Program-made: the position numbers and the translations under genes | Part shown: positions 1 through 13,400 of the stretch, piece after piece | Layout: each line of letters begins with the position of its first letter | Position numbering within the stretch: position 1 is the stretch's first letter | From: Acanthosepion lycidas | Taxonomy: Eukaryota; Mollusca; Cephalopoda; Sepiida; Sepiidae | NCBI GenBank assembly: GCA_963932145.1 | Contig: OZ010573.1 | Coordinates: 88,276,163 to 88,340,162, forward strand | DNA: 64,000 nucleotides | Reading direction: 5' to 3' | Notes under the pieces: generated by a model | The model's database searches: none | What the model was told of the DNA's origin: nothing | The model's input: the letters and a program-made list of their open reading frames with translations, nothing else

Positions 1-2340
1 TCCGAGGACTCCTCCTGGATGAAAGCTGGCATCGTTGCTTTCGTTCCAGCAAGGTAATACTAAGTTAAATTTCCTTCCTGCTCGGTCACCATAGCCTACA
101 AGAATCACTTCCTCCGCTGTACCAGAGCGACACGTCTGATCGCAACAGGCGTCTCTTTGTCTCTTCTCGCAATGAGTGCAAGCAGTCCGTCATAGAATCA
201 AAGACACTGTTTACTGATAGAATGAAACAATGTATAGCATCTTGCAAATTCGATTTAAGAGATCATTGACGGCCCTGCAAGCGTGTGTTGAACAACAGCA
301 AATCGTCAATCCCTCATCTATTCAATCAATTTGAAGTCCTTGACAACTACAGCAGATAAGGTAGAATGATTTACTCAAAAATGTTCTTCCAACTCAACAC
401 TCGATCCATTTAGATTACCCACACCTGACTCCCCTAGAAAAGAGGTACTACTTAGTGATATGCGCATAACCCTGTTACTCGTATCAGGTATTATTTCTAA
501 ATAAGTCAAACGAAGATGACGAAATCCCAGCCATCCGCCTAAAGAAATGTGCTCTCGAGCTGACTCCAGTTCTCTTCAAACTCTATAACTACTTCCACGC
601 TGCTTCCTGCTTTCCAGCTTGTTGGAAGTTCTCCTATGTAGTTTTTTTAATAACTTTGGAGAACTTTCTGGTCCTTGTCTCGCTCTATTACTTACTGTTA
701 TATAGAAATAAAACGTCCTGGCGACACTTAAGTTTGAACATAGATTGTCACTGAGCAAACACGGGTGATCCCATTACTGAATTAAGTAGGCCATGTGACC
801 ATAGATGAAACGCATATAAGTTAGAAATCGCGTGACATCTAAATGATCGTTATTTTTACTCTATCGGCTATTAATAAAGAGACTGCTATACTCTACTCTA
901 TTCGACTATACTGTTTTTTTTTTCTATTCAGATCACTATGCTGTGGTTACTTTCGTGTGAGTATTATCAAACAAGTACTATTAGTTCGAGTGATATTCGA
1001 AGGCGTCTGACATCAGTATTGCTCAACTGCGTATTATAGTGGTATCTGCGATTACAAAGTCTTTACTACAACGAACATCACAAAAGTCTGTTATCTCTAT
1101 TCAGCAAAGTATTTGAGGCTTTAATCAATGCTGAAGTGTTTTAGTAACTTATCTCTCACGAACTACTCTCTGACAAAGAATATAGCTTCCGTTTCGCCAG
1201 GCTTACCGCTGATGTACCAACGGCCATCACTGAATATGTATATCAAGCTCTTGATAATAACGGCAAAGCTCGGGCTGTGGCTCTAGATACCTCAATGTTG
1301 TTTGACAGGTTTTGGCACACTGCTCTTCAACGTAAGCTACTAGGATACGGTATTACTGGACTTTTTTTTTATTTAATCCAATCGTTCCTATCCAATCGTG
1401 AAATGATTGTATTGAACGAGATCGCTTCCAGATCCTTTCACATGAAGTGGGTGTCCCCTAAGGCTATACCCTGGGTCCTACGCTGTTTCTGATCTTCATC
1501 ACATCTTCCTGATGTCATCAGTTCCCAAGTAGGCATTTATGCAGATGATACTGCTATTTATTCCTATCTCAATAACAAATCCGCCAGAGCTGACAAAGTT
1601 GATCTTGCCGCTAATCTTTTAAAAGGATCTCCATTGCTAGATTCCTGAAGAGAAAAACGCTGCGTTTTCTTGACCTCATTTTTTCAACTGATTTGAAGGA
1701 GGAAACTACATCGAATCATAAACTCCATCTCCTTCAAGGAAATTTGAATCAGTGTCGTGCCAGAAGGCTTTTAATCTTCATAGTCCACCTTCCACAGTTA
1801 CAAATCTACCATTCGTCCGTGCATTGAATACTGTGGCCGTATCTGGTCCGAATCTTCTGCTATTCCTCTCAAGGTTCTTCATAAAATTCAAATAAGAATC
1901 GGAAATGTAATCGATACTGATTTGGCATATTGACTTCAGTCAATTTCTCTCTAATGTGACATGGTTTCCCTCTTTTTTTTCTACAAATATTTTCATAGTC
2001 TCTACTCTGGTGCACTGATAAAGTAAGCCTAAGAGTTTTACTAGATTGACATCTAGGTCCAACCCTTTTTCTTTTGAAATATTAAAAGTTAACCACCATT
2101 TATACTCCAGCAGTTTATTTTCTCGCAATTCCCGCCCGTGGAACTCTTTTCCGTTTACTTGCTTCCCTGATAACTAAAATCTTCAAAAATTTAAATGCAA
2201 CATCAATCGCCATCGTCTATCTTCTTGAATTCCGTTCTTGTTTTATCCTTTTCATCAATCCCCCATACACTCTTCTGTCCTACTTTCAGTCTCTGTAACC
2301 CCATTGCGTAGTAGTGGCGTTCCCTCTTTGCATGGTCGAA
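1..2340 (+). mobile_element. Family J (jockey-group) LINE copy, RT to 3' UTR, decayed
   Basis: This is a non-LTR retrotransposon remnant that enters from the left edge. In broken + frames it reads the reverse transcriptase of a jockey/CR1-type LINE. A palm stretch containing FDRFWHTALQRKLLGYGI lies near 1300-1350 and IYADDTAIYSYLNN near 1535-1576. The catalytic YADD box is intact at 1538-1549. The C-terminal region follows, with IEYCGRIW near 1826 and YNLQKF-like residues near 2180. The segment between the YADD box and the thumb is shorter than in sibling copies, so there is an internal deletion. Bases 1-1650 parallel 24937-26190 closely. Several frames are needed, so the copy is dead. The element is certain as a LINE; the exact clade is recalled, not searched. 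Confidence 0.85.
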
Positions 2341-2984
2341 ATAATTAAAAGATAAATAACCCCAAGCACCAGATGCTGTAGAAAGTGAAGACGATAGGAA
2401 AAAAAAACAACTTTAAAACGTACTGGAGACCCAATAATACTAAAAATATCAGACCTTAGGAAGAGGCACTAGAAGTAAAGAGTTGAAGTAGAATTTACAA
2501 GTGACCAGAAACCTAATCCTGATACACACATGTTGAATGATGGCTCCTATAAGAAGCTCATCCAGTCTTTTTCATCCTGTGAGGTGTCATGCCACTCTCC
2601 TTACCAGCAAAAAAGCTAGCGGAGGAGCTTGTTTAGACGCTACCCACCCGTCCATGTGGCAGGTTGTACTGAGTTACATATTACCAGTACCATCCCTAAA
2701 CTAGACCTGACCTGATACAGAAGATTAAATTGAACCATATAAATATATTCCTTATTTTTCTGAATGATCAGCGAGACTATACTTAATATGTTTATTTACA
2801 CTTATATTATTAGTTGTAATCTCATGTAGATTAGATGAAGGTTTATCAATTTTTTACTAATATCTCGTTCATTGTAAGTATAGTTGTTTCTCGTCACAAC
2901 TATTTAAACCCAGTGAGTAAACAAATGTAGATTATTTTTTTCTGTCTGAGTTAAGTTTAAATCTCCAAGATCTCGAGTTGGGAT
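2341..2984. other. Unassigned AT-rich spacer
   Basis: No coding or repeat structure is recognised. A weak LINE-like ring (AAGCTCATCCAGTC and similar) near 2550-2700 could be older element debris. Confidence 0.4.
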
Positions 2985-3300
2985 TGTCCCACAGGACTTA
3001 AAATGGATTAAAGTGTTGGCTTATGGATTTGCTAACATTAAAATTGTGAGTTCAATCTCTGGTCAAGGTAGTGCTCAGCAATAACTGAGCTTTACTAAGA
3101 ACAAGACTAGACCGAGAATAGTCTACTCCTATTGAATAAAGAGGATATATTTCAAAATTCTCTGCAAGTTTACTTGGTTGACAAACACATTATGAATACT
3201 GGAAGGCGCAAATGATGGGATGTGATAATAACAACAAAGATGAGGAAGATATATCGAATGTAAATAAAGTAAATATAAATGTGGTCAATTAGAAAAATGA
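2985..3300 (+). repeat. Possible tRNA-derived SINE head with Penelope-like tail
   Basis: A tRNA-like B box (GTGAGTTCAATCTCTGG, near 3046) follows an A-box-like TGGATTAAAGTGTTGGC near 3003. The 3' part (3220-3265), with ACAAAGATGAGGAAGATAT, resembles the sequence after the hammerhead-like cores at 17.6 and 18.0 kb. It may be a composite of a SINE and a Penelope end. No flanking duplication was found. Confidence 0.35.
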
Positions 3301-3959
3301 AGAGAGATATGTTGGAATCTGTCTTCCCGGGTTTTTGTTGCTATCAGAGTGTCGGGATGCCAAACATTTAACAAAAGCAACAGTAACACATTGTAAATAA
3401 AACATAATAAAGCTTATTCAAAGTAGACGCAGAACGTAACTTGAAATAACAGATATATATATTTTAGAAATATACAACAGCAATAAAATGTTTAATTTTC
3501 CTTTCTAGTGAAGTTCTATAATAATTAAGTGTTGTTCTTATTGCAGTGTGAAATGTGCGAACAGAATTACTTTATGATAACCGACCTAATGTTCCTGTCA
3601 AGTGCGTGGAAAAGGCTTTAGCCCATGGCTATATTCCGTCAATACCTTCCATTGTGTGCCTAAGGGTATGTGGGGTGTGTGTGTACGCACCTGTAAATCA
3701 AACAATTGCTATTGAACACAGAGAAGTAGTATGCTTTATTTTTTACATCCGCAAGAGTGATCCAAAATATAATTTCAAGCACAGGCGTGACATTTTTGAA
3801 TACAAGTTTTTCATTAGAAAAAAATTCCACACGGGAATTTACGTGAGTTTCTACTGAAAATACAATTGGTATTTTGGTAGGTCTATATCCATATTCGTCA
3901 ATTAGTTTGGCGTTATTTGTCCTAGTTATTATTGTTTATCAAACAAACCTACTAATGGG

Positions 3960-3960
<1 letters not shown>
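3301..3960. other. Unassigned spacer
   Basis: A 100-codon open frame at 3555-3857 has no recognisable domain and no splice or promoter context. I see nothing else here. Confidence 0.4.
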
Positions 3961-4028
<68 letters not shown>

Positions 4029-4083
4029 GTGTGTGCGTGTGTGTGTGCGTATGTGCGTATGTGCGTGTGTGTAGACATATATA
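3961..4083. repeat. Compound (TA)n-(TATG)n-(TG)n microsatellite
   Basis: About 55 bp of TA repeat passes into GTAT and then GTGC/GTGT repeats. It ends directly at the 5' edge of the LINE piece that starts at 4084. Confidence 0.95.
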
Positions 4084-4903
4084 TTGCGTGGTGAGAAACA
4101 AAAACCATCAGTCTACAAATTTCCAGAGAGACCATTGAGAGTAGAAGACAAACCCCTGAACTATGTAAAGTCTTTCACCTATCTTGGTAGCAAAGTCAAT
4201 TACAGTGGAACTTTAGATGATGAAATCATGCATCGGATTGCTAAGGCTACCAGTACTTTCGGAAAACTTCGCCATCGCTTGTGGAATGAGCTGGGTATTC
4301 GACTGGATACGAAAATTCGGGTTTACAGAGCTGTTGTACTTGCATCCTTTTGTATGGCTCAGTGTCGTGGACTCCATACAAGTACCATATAGGCCAGCTA
4401 GATGTTTTCCATAAAAGCTGTCTGCGTGCAATCTGTGGATTTAAGCTTCAAGCTAGGGAATCTAACGTAGACCTGTTTAATAGGTGTAATATTGGAGGAA
4501 TCGAAACTTTTATCATACAGTCTCAGTTACGGTGGATGACAGGATACCCAACATCCTAATGTTCAGCCAGTTAGATCAATGCAACAGGAATGTAGGTAGC
4601 CCATGTCTAAGATACTAAGACAAGATGAAAAGCAAGTTGTCAGCAGTCAATATACCACATAACACCATTGAGCGCTTAGCTTTGGTGCGGGTAGAATGGA
4701 GATCAACGTGTTTTAGTGGACTCAGCAGTCTTCAATCTGCTTGTCTGAATCATCTTCAAGAAGCGAGAGCAAGATCTAAAAGGTCAACCAATCTAACAGT
4801 GATCTCATCTCACAATCCTCACACTTTCTCCATATGTGGCCTCCTTTGTAAATCACTAGAGGGTCTTAAATGCCACTTAAGATTAGCGCATAAACATTCA
4901 TAA
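4084..4903 (+). mobile_element. LINE 3' part with zinc-finger-like C-terminus
   Basis: The frames carry RT-thumb and C-terminal text of a non-LTR retrotransposon. FTYLGSKVNYSGTLDDEI and IAKATSTFGKLRHRLWNE (4165-4290) are typical of LINE proteins of the craniofacial/RTE-like annotation group. Then come SCLRAICGFKLQ and QSQLRW. The tail has WRSTCFSGL and a CGLLC plus HLRLAH arrangement (4838-4900), which looks like the C-terminal zinc finger found in this LINE group. A frameshift lies near 4385 and a further break with lost residues near 4560-4620. The piece is 5' truncated exactly at a microsatellite and ends 54 bp before another. It is a dead copy. Confidence 0.8.
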
Positions 4904-4957
4904 CTGAGTCAATAAGCTGGCACATCCTCATACGTCGAAACCGATGGGAGAATCCAT

Positions 4958-4995
<38 letters not shown>

Positions 4996-5019
4996 GACAC
5001 ACACACACACACACACACG

Positions 5020-5099
<80 letters not shown>
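4958..5099. repeat. (TA)n-(CA)n-(TA)n compound microsatellite
   Basis: TA repeat runs to 4982, CA repeat to about 5030, then TA repeat to 5098. Open frames read through it are only Tyr-Ile and Cys-Val dipeptide repeats. Confidence 0.95.
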
Positions 5100-5102
<3 letters not shown>

Positions 5103-5218
5103 AACAATAAAAAAAATTAAATAATTAAAATCTTCAGATACACTGGGTTGTAGATTAATATTATTTCGTTTTTTTTTGTTTTTTTTATTATTATTCCATT
5201 CCATTTTTATTATCATTC

Positions 5219-5219
5219 C

Positions 5220-5271
<52 letters not shown>
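5219..5271. repeat. (TA)n microsatellite
   Basis: About 52 bp of TA repeat has a single TG interruption near 5239. Confidence 0.95.
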
Positions 5272-5274
<3 letters not shown>

Positions 5275-5720
5275 TTAATTCCTATAAATACTAGTCGGAA
5301 ATTAATATAAGGCGACAATTGACAATATTAACATAAACATTTTAGTGAGTATTTTTTTATATTATTTCTGTTACTTTATTTACAAAGTAAATTTGTGCTA
5401 GAATCTTGAATTTTAAGAAGTATTGATTTTTAATAGTCGACTTTCATTTATTTCTGTTGTTTTTAAATGTCTAAATAATGGTTAAGTAATAATATTGTAT
5501 TGAATGTTTTATTAGATTGTTGTACGATTGGAATTTGAGTTAACTTGCGACAGAATAAATTTCAGTCTTTCCCATCAGTTCTTGATGTTCACTTCTTCTT
5601 CTCTTCTCTATTTATCACGCTCTTACTGTTTGTCTGTCTCATTCACTCACACTCACTATCTCACTCTCACACACTTTTTTCTCTCTCTCTTGCTTTTTTT
5701 TTCTCTCTCTCGCTTTTTTT

Positions 5721-5751
<31 letters not shown>

Positions 5752-6159
5752 ATATGCAATTTAAAACCATTCCCCCGTTTCCATATCGGCAATGCGAATT
5801 TTATATTCTTTTCGATGGTCAGAAATTTGCCTGTTACTAGCAAAATCTCGTATTTGTGAAAATGTACCGTTCTCACACTTGATCCACGTGGAAATTCTTT
5901 ATTTGCATGGGATTTCAATTCTCCAACCAAACCCACCTCGGAACTACAATTCTTTAACTCAAGCAGAAGTGTTCACTTTGATATCCACAGCACTTAAAGA
6001 TTTCTCCGGAGTAAAGTTTTCTAATTCTCTTTCATTATCTGTAACCGCTTGTATCCGAATGGCATTTATAGTGAAATGATTAAAAAAAAGGCTTAAGTTT
6101 GATACATTTTTATAAATAAAGATCATGATAGGATCTTACTAACCACTGCTCTAATTCAG
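5272..6159. other. Unassigned spacer with CT-rich tract
   Basis: A pyrimidine-rich stretch with CTCT, CTTT and CACT repeats covers roughly 5600-5752. The rest is unique-looking AT-rich DNA. An open frame at 5792-6079 shows no known domain. Confidence 0.45.
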
Positions 6160-6375
6160 GACATCTACTCATCCAAATATCTCTTTGTATAAACATTTCT
6201 TAGTGTTCTACAAAAGCAATATTGGGGAACAGGGATAAGATAGCGAGAGGGCTGTAGGGTGGAATTTAATTCGTCACCCACAAGACTACTTAGATGCTTT
6301 GGAACTCCATCAATACAGACAGAGGAGAATTGGAGAGATCTAGCCACATATGGCAGTAATATTCCATTTTTATAA
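6160..6375 (-). mobile_element. Family J LINE C-terminal fragment
   Basis: The minus strand reads EYYCHMWLDLSNSPLSVL and then VGDELNSTLQP. This matches the post-RT region of family J, where siblings read EYCCHIWSGAP and related text. It is a short, 5'-truncated, frame-broken tail. Confidence 0.65.
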
Positions 6376-6514
6376 TATCATAGGTATGGCCTAAATTAGT
6401 CACAAGATATTGAATAGTTTAACTTAATTTCTTCCTGGAATGGAAGAAATAATCCAAATTGTCAAGAAAATATTTATTCTTAAGCAAGTAATTTCCTTTG
6501 ATTTTTCAATCAAG

Positions 6515-6516
<2 letters not shown>

Positions 6517-6573
<57 letters not shown>

Positions 6574-6632
6574 CTGTATCTGTGTCTGTGTGTGTGTTTG
6601 TGTCTGTGTGCGTGCGTGTGTGCGTGTTTGCA
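6517..6632. repeat. (TA)n-(TG)n compound microsatellite
   Basis: TA repeat to about 6550 is followed by TG repeat with TCTG and TGCG interruptions. Confidence 0.95.
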
Positions 6633-6751
6633 TCTATAAATATCTTTTCGAGTTCTGACCTACAAACATTTTCTGTGAAATGTAAAGAGAATGAATTCAA
6701 TAATTGCTTTATTAATTTTAATCAGATATATGTACAAGATTTTACAAACAC

Positions 6752-6753
<2 letters not shown>

Positions 6754-6821
<68 letters not shown>
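6754..6821. repeat. (TA)n microsatellite
   Basis: About 67 bp of nearly pure TA repeat is followed by a short GA-rich stretch. Confidence 0.95.
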
Positions 6822-7470
<649 letters not shown>

Positions 7471-8374
7471 GGCAGACACGCACACACATATACACGCACA
7501 TAGATTGTATGTGTATTAATTAATGAATTATTAAAATGATTTTGTGTTGGTTCCCCATCAAGAAAATCAATCGACGTGTCATAAATATATTTTTCTTCCT
7601 TTTTTCTTGCTTTCTTTCTTTTCTTCTTTCTGCTATTTTTTTTTTCTTTTGACTCATTTATCGGTCGAGTATCCGATACGGATATGAATATTCGTACATA
7701 TATATGAAAGAAAGAGACGGACAAAAGGAAAGATAGACACATAGACTCTGTGTATATTAAGTTTTGGCCTTGACTAAGCCAACAGATAACACAGATGAGG
7801 GATAAGCTTAGTAATTTTCAATGTCGCTTTTAAGTCGAAGTCCGTTGTGGTTTAATTTTCTGGCAGGTCCCAATTACTATTGTGTCTATGATCTCTACTG
7901 TTAACCTCACAGTTGTATTTCTGTGTCAGACTATGATAAAATTAATAAATAATTATTCCTTTACTGAATTTAATTCCATGACTTAAGATTAAAATCTGCT
8001 TCGTCGACATTTGCAATTCGAACAGTTTTCTTCTACTGATCGTAACTAGATAGCAGGTAAAATTTTGCAATTTTCCATAAAGTTGAAAAAAGTTTTAAAA
8101 GTTTTAAAATTCCAAATTAGTTATTTTTATTTCAATCATCCTCTGCTTTTCTCAATGTCGTCAAAAATGAATGCTTGAAACGTTAAAGTATGGAAGTCCA
8201 GAAGCACAGAATTGTCTTCATTTTAAATTGTTTATAAATCATCACCATCCATCCCATGACCGGGTGTGGTCGTAGGGTCCCTGCGTAGCTGAGTACATTC
8301 TTAGGCCTCTCCATATACCTGTGTCGAAAACTTGAAAAATGTTCATGCGTAGACTGTTTTGGGGGCAAACAGAC
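7471..8374. other. Unassigned spacer
   Basis: A short motif pair, AAAATCGATCGACATGT (7211) and AAAATCAATCGACGTGT (7562), sits in similar contexts with CTTTCTTTCT and a GAGTATC block after each. This suggests a local ~350-bp duplication spanning the microsatellite. No gene is seen. Confidence 0.4.
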
Positions 8375-8640
8375 CTAGCGGAATCCATCCCCCTGCTCCC
8401 TAGACGGAGGCCGCTAGTGGCCCACTGGCGTGCCGACGATGGCAACGCAAGCGGTCCTCTGCTGACAGTCAGCGGCAGACCACCGACGGGCTATAGGTGG
8501 ACCTCTAGCAGTACGCCAGTGGTAAACATTGCCGAGACGAACACTGGAGGTCCAAAAGCGGGCTACCAGCGGTAAACGATAGTGACATGCCACCCAGTGG
8601 CAGATAGGTGGCTTGTGTGCTGGGCTGGTTCTATGCTTTG
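8375..8640. other. GC- and CpG-rich island of unknown nature
   Basis: About 265 bp is far richer in G+C and CpG than its surroundings. It holds inverted short motifs, for example CCACTGGCG near 8421 and CGCCAGTGG near 8513. A + frame (8339-8575) is open but has no known domain. It could be a fragment of a mobile element or of a promoter-type island; neither is shown. Confidence 0.4.
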
Positions 8641-9652
8641 TGGCGGAAACATGACTGTTGACTTCAGTCGAGGATGTCCTTGGCCCATTGATGACATGTC
8701 ATCACCACACTAACAGCAGACATTTCTCCGGAGTCCAGTCTGCGCATTGTTCCGTTGAGCCGGCAAGAACGGTCGTTCGACCTATCAGATGTCTAGTTTT
8801 TAATTCTTCTGAGTGTCTAACCTCCCTCGACATGACTTATATGCTATCAGTAGTACTCGTAGAATATGACGATTCAATAATAACATTAAATCAATTCGCT
8901 TCTATATCAGAATAATCATCGTAATATTAGCGAAATGATCATGAAATATTTATTATTAATTCTATTAATGATGTATTTGGTAAAAGTATTTATTCCGGGC
9001 GAAATTATAGTTTCTTTTTCTCTTTCCAGAGAATAGTGTATTAAAAACGAGGGATACCCTGATGACACGGGTGTATATATTTGCTATAAGAATGATGAAG
9101 AACAAAAAATTAACATAGGCTAGTATATTTTCCAAAAAGTAACTATTAAGAAATAAACGGAAACTATAATCTGGAATTGGAATTCAAGTAGAATTAAAAT
9201 TGAGAATGTGGAATTAATAAATTTGAAACAGTCCACTTACCTACGTATCTAGATTTGTTGTAACTTTTGTATAAAAATAAATTAACATAGGATAATTTGT
9301 ATTTGTATTTGTTCAACAGTCTAAGAGGTTACAAAACCATTATATTAACCAGAGAAACCCAGTAATCACTTAAAATAGCTACGTCAGATCTCCACTTAGA
9401 TTTGAATATCGTGCAGTGCGTCCAACTCGTGTAAAAATGTATAAACTATCATCTATATACAACCGTCTTCCCAGATCGATGATTAAGATTAATTGAAGCG
9501 AATGAAACAAGTCATAAATCAGTTTGGCGATACAAAATCATAAATGGATTTACCAAATAACAATAATCACAATCATTTGAACAACAGCTGTGACAACTTT
9601 TCTTTTTGTTACTTCTACCCTATAAAGTTAACCGTACTACGAAACTGGTAAC
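8641..9652. other. Unassigned AT-rich spacer
   Basis: No repeat, RNA or coding signal is recognised. Confidence 0.4.
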
Positions 9653-9654
9653 TA

Positions 9655-9756
9655 TTAGGTTGGTGCAAAAATAATGACGTAATAATGTCGTTTTTTGACG
9701 TATTTTTTAACCTCAAAAAACGACATTAGTACGTCATTATTTTTGCACCAACCTAC
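9655..9756. mobile_element. Mariner-type palindromic MITE, copy A
   Basis: A 102-bp near-perfect inverted repeat begins TTAGGTTGGTGCAAAAATAA and ends with its complement. It is flanked by TA on each side (9653-9654, 9757-9758). The termini match those of cecropia-type mariners such as Hsmar1 and its MITE MADE1. It has no coding capacity. Confidence 0.95.
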
Positions 9757-9774
9757 TACCTCTCACCCGTTTTG

Positions 9775-10020
9775 CTGTTGACTTGCAACTCTATGTTCAA
9801 TTCTAATATTTTTTTCGCACTTCTCGCCTGTGTATTTCTTGCTCCGGCTCCATCTACAATCTTCAAAAAATAAAATGCAGCCATTTTCTGTCTTCCTGTA
9901 TTCTCTTCATTTATTCTTCTTCCATCTCGCTTCTCATCATTTTCATTAACTTCCTGTATGCTCTTGCGTCTTAATGACATTGTCGCCTCGTTTGGGGTGA
10001 AATGATTAGAAAGCGGATAG
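9775..10020 (+). mobile_element. Family J LINE 3' tail
   Basis: The + strand reads YFFRTSRL and SIYNLQKIKCSHF, the extreme C-terminus of family J, then a short 3' UTR containing TTTGGGGTGAAATGATTA. A similar GGGGTGAAATGATAAA ends other copies (58.8 kb, reverse). The MITE at 9655 lies 18 bp upstream, in or beside this copy. Confidence 0.7.
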
Positions 10021-10430
10021 CATATGTAACTAGAAGGAACATATTGATCAAGACGGAATTTGGAGGGAAACCTCAATCAATACGAGAAAGAGATATATTC
10101 TTTAGTGGACTTGAAACTTTTAAAAATATTTTAACTAAGAAAGGATTTTATGAAATTTAATCTGTAGTAACACTAACAGCTCGGTAAATAAATACCGTAT
10201 TGGGGTAGGATGATTTTTCCCTTTCTTTAAGAAAATCAACATTGCCTTCGGTGTGAAAAGTGGAGTTTGATGTCATAAGACATAAGTCATAAGAAATTAG
10301 ATTCATATCTTTTTTCCCCTTTTGAGCATTTAGATTTAAATATCCTCTGAAAAGAATATACAGAAATACATAGGTTGTTATTTCAAACGTTTACTATTTC
10401 ATGAAGAAATCTAAATAAAATTGAAGCTTG
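10021..10430. other. Left flank of the satellite array
   Basis: AT-rich unique-looking sequence. It is not recognisably related to the 166-bp unit except the last ~10 bases (GAAGCTTG), which match the unit junction. Confidence 0.4.
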
Positions 10431-13400
10431 TTATCTAAATGATTCTATTCTCTTTTATTCTGTCTTAGACACAACTCTTTTGAACCTAAACTTAATCTTT
10501 ATACTCTTCACCCCCAAAATATGAGCGAAAGTATAGGGCAACTAGTAAGGGTTGAACTTACTACTCAGACGTAATTGATCTATGTCGAGAAGATTATTAT
10601 CTAAATGATTCTATTCTCTTTTATTCTGTTTTAAACACAACGCTTTTGAACCTAAACTTAATCTTTATACTCTTCACCCCCAAAATATAAGCGAAAGTAT
10701 AGGGCAACTAGTAAGGGTCAAACTTACTACTCAGACGTAATTGATCTAGGTCGAGAAGCTTATTATCTAAATGATTCTATTCTCTTTTATTCTGTCTTAA
10801 ACACAATGCTTTTGAACCTAAACTTAATCTTTATACTCTTCACCCCCAAAATATGAGCGAAAGTAGAGGGCAACTAGTAAGGGTCAAACTTACTACTCAG
10901 ACGTAATTGATCTAGGTCGAGAAGCTTATTATCTAAATGATTCTATTCTCTTTTATTCTGTCTTAAACACAACGCTTTTGAACCTAAACTTAATCTTTAT
11001 ACTCTTCACCCACAAAATATGAGCGAAAGTATAGGGCAACTAGTAAGGGTCAAACTTACTGCTCAGACGTAATTGATCTAGCTCGAGAAGCTTATTATCT
11101 AAATGATTCTATTCTCTTTTATTCTGTCTTAAACACAACGCTTTTGAACCTAAAATTAATCTTTATACTCTTCACCCCTAAAATATGAGCGAAAGTATAG
11201 GGCAACTAGTAAGGGTCAAACTTACTACTCAGACGTAATTGATCTAGGTCTAGAAGCTTATTATCTAAATGATTCTATTCTCTTTTATTCTGTCTTAAAC
11301 ACAACGCATTTGAACCTAAACTTAATCTTTATACTCTTCACCGCCAGAATATGAGCGAAAGTATAGGGCAACTAGTAAGGGTCAAACTTACTACTCAGAC
11401 GTAATTGATCTATGCCGAGAAGTTTATTATCTAAATGATTCTATTCTCTTTTATTCTGTCTTAAACACAACGCTTTTGAACCTAAACTTAATCTTTATAC
11501 TCTTCACCCCCAAAATATGAGCGAAAGTATAGGCCAACTAGTAAGGGTCAAACTTACTACTCAGACGTAATTGATCTAGGTCGAGAAGCTTATTTTTTAA
11601 ATGATTCTATTCTCTTTTATTCTGTCTTAAACACAACACTTTTGAACCTAAACTTAATCTTTATACTCTTCACCCCCAAAATATGAGCGAAAGTATAGGC
11701 CAACTAGTAAGGGTCAAACTTACTACTCAGACTTAATTGATCTAGGTCGAGAAGCTTATTATCTAAATGATTCTATTCTCTTTTATTCTGTCTTAAACAC
11801 AACTCTTTTGAACCTAAACTTAATCTTTATACTCTTCACCCCCAAAATATGAGCGAAAGTATAGGGCAACTAGTAAGGGTTAAACTTACTACTCAGACGT
11901 AATTGATCTAGCTCGAGAAGCTTATTATCTAAATGATTCTATTCTCTTTTATTCTGTCTTAAACACAACGCTTTTGAACCTAAAATTAATCTTTATACTC
12001 TTCACCCCAAAATATGAGCGAAAGTATAGGGCAACTAGTAAGGGTCAAACTTACTACTCAGACGTAATTGATCTATGTCGAGAAGATTATTATCTAAATG
12101 ATTCTATTCTCTTTTATTCTGTTTTAAACACAACGCTTTTGAACCTAAACTTAATCTTTATACTCTTCACCCCCAAAATATGAGCGAAAGTATAGGGCAA
12201 CTAGTAAGGGTCAAACTTACTACTCAGACGTAATTGATCTAGGTCGAGAAGCTTATTATCTAAATGATTCTATTCTCTTTTATTCTGTCTTAAACACAAT
12301 GCTTTTGAACCTAAACTTAATCTTTATACTCTTCACCCCCAAAATATGAGCGAAAGTAGAGGGCAACTAGTAAGGGTCAAACTTACTACTCAGACGTAAT
12401 TGATCTAGGTCGAGAAGCTTATTATCTAAATGATTCTATTCTCTTTTATTCTGTCTTAAACACAACGCTTTTGAACCTAAACTTAATCTTTATACTCTTC
12501 ACCCACAAAATATGAGCGAAAGTATAGGGCAACTAGTAAGGGTCAAACTTACTGCTCAGACGTAATTGATCTAGCTCGAGAAGCTTATTATCTAAATGAT
12601 TCTATTCTCTTTTATTCTGTCTTAAACACAACGCTTTTGAACCTAAAATTAATCTTTATACTCTTCGCCCCTAAAATATGAGCGAAAGTATAGGGCAACT
12701 AGTAAGGGTCAAACTTACTACTCAGACGTAATTGATGTAGGTCGAGAAGCTTATTATCTAAATGATTCTATTCTCTTTTATTCTGTCTTAAACACAACGC
12801 TTTTGAACCTAAAATTAATCTTTATACTCTTCACCGCCAGAATATGAGCGAAAGTATAGGGCAACTAGTAAGGGTCAAACTTACTACTCAGACGTAATTG
12901 ATCTATGCCGAGAAGCTTATTATCTAAATGATTCTATTCTCTTTTATTCTGTCTTAAACACAACGCTTTTGAACCTAAACTTAATCTTTATACTCTTCAC
13001 CCCCAAAATATGAGCGAAAGTATAGGCCAACTAGTAACGGTCAAACTTACTACTGAGACGTAATTGATCTAGGTCGAGAAGCTTATTTTCTAAATGATTC
13101 TATTCTCTTTTATTCTGTCTTAAACACAACACTTTTGAACCTAAACTTAATCTTTATACTCTTCACACCCAAAATATGAGCGAAAGTATAGGCCAACTAG
13201 TAAGGGTCAAACTTACTACTCAGACGTAATTGATCTAGCTCGAGAAGCTTATTATCTAAATGATTCTATTCTCTTTTATTCTGTCTTAAACACAACGCTT
13301 TTGAACCTAAAATTAATCTTTATACTCTTCACCCCCAAAATATGAGCGAAAGTATAGGGCAACTAGTAAGGGTCAAACTTACTACTCAGACGTAATTGAT

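Noticed and set aside
4866-5318. 150-codon minus open frame, and many similar Tyr-Ile/Cys-Val frames
   Set aside because: They are read-through of (TA)n and (CA)n repeats, which contain no stop in two frames.
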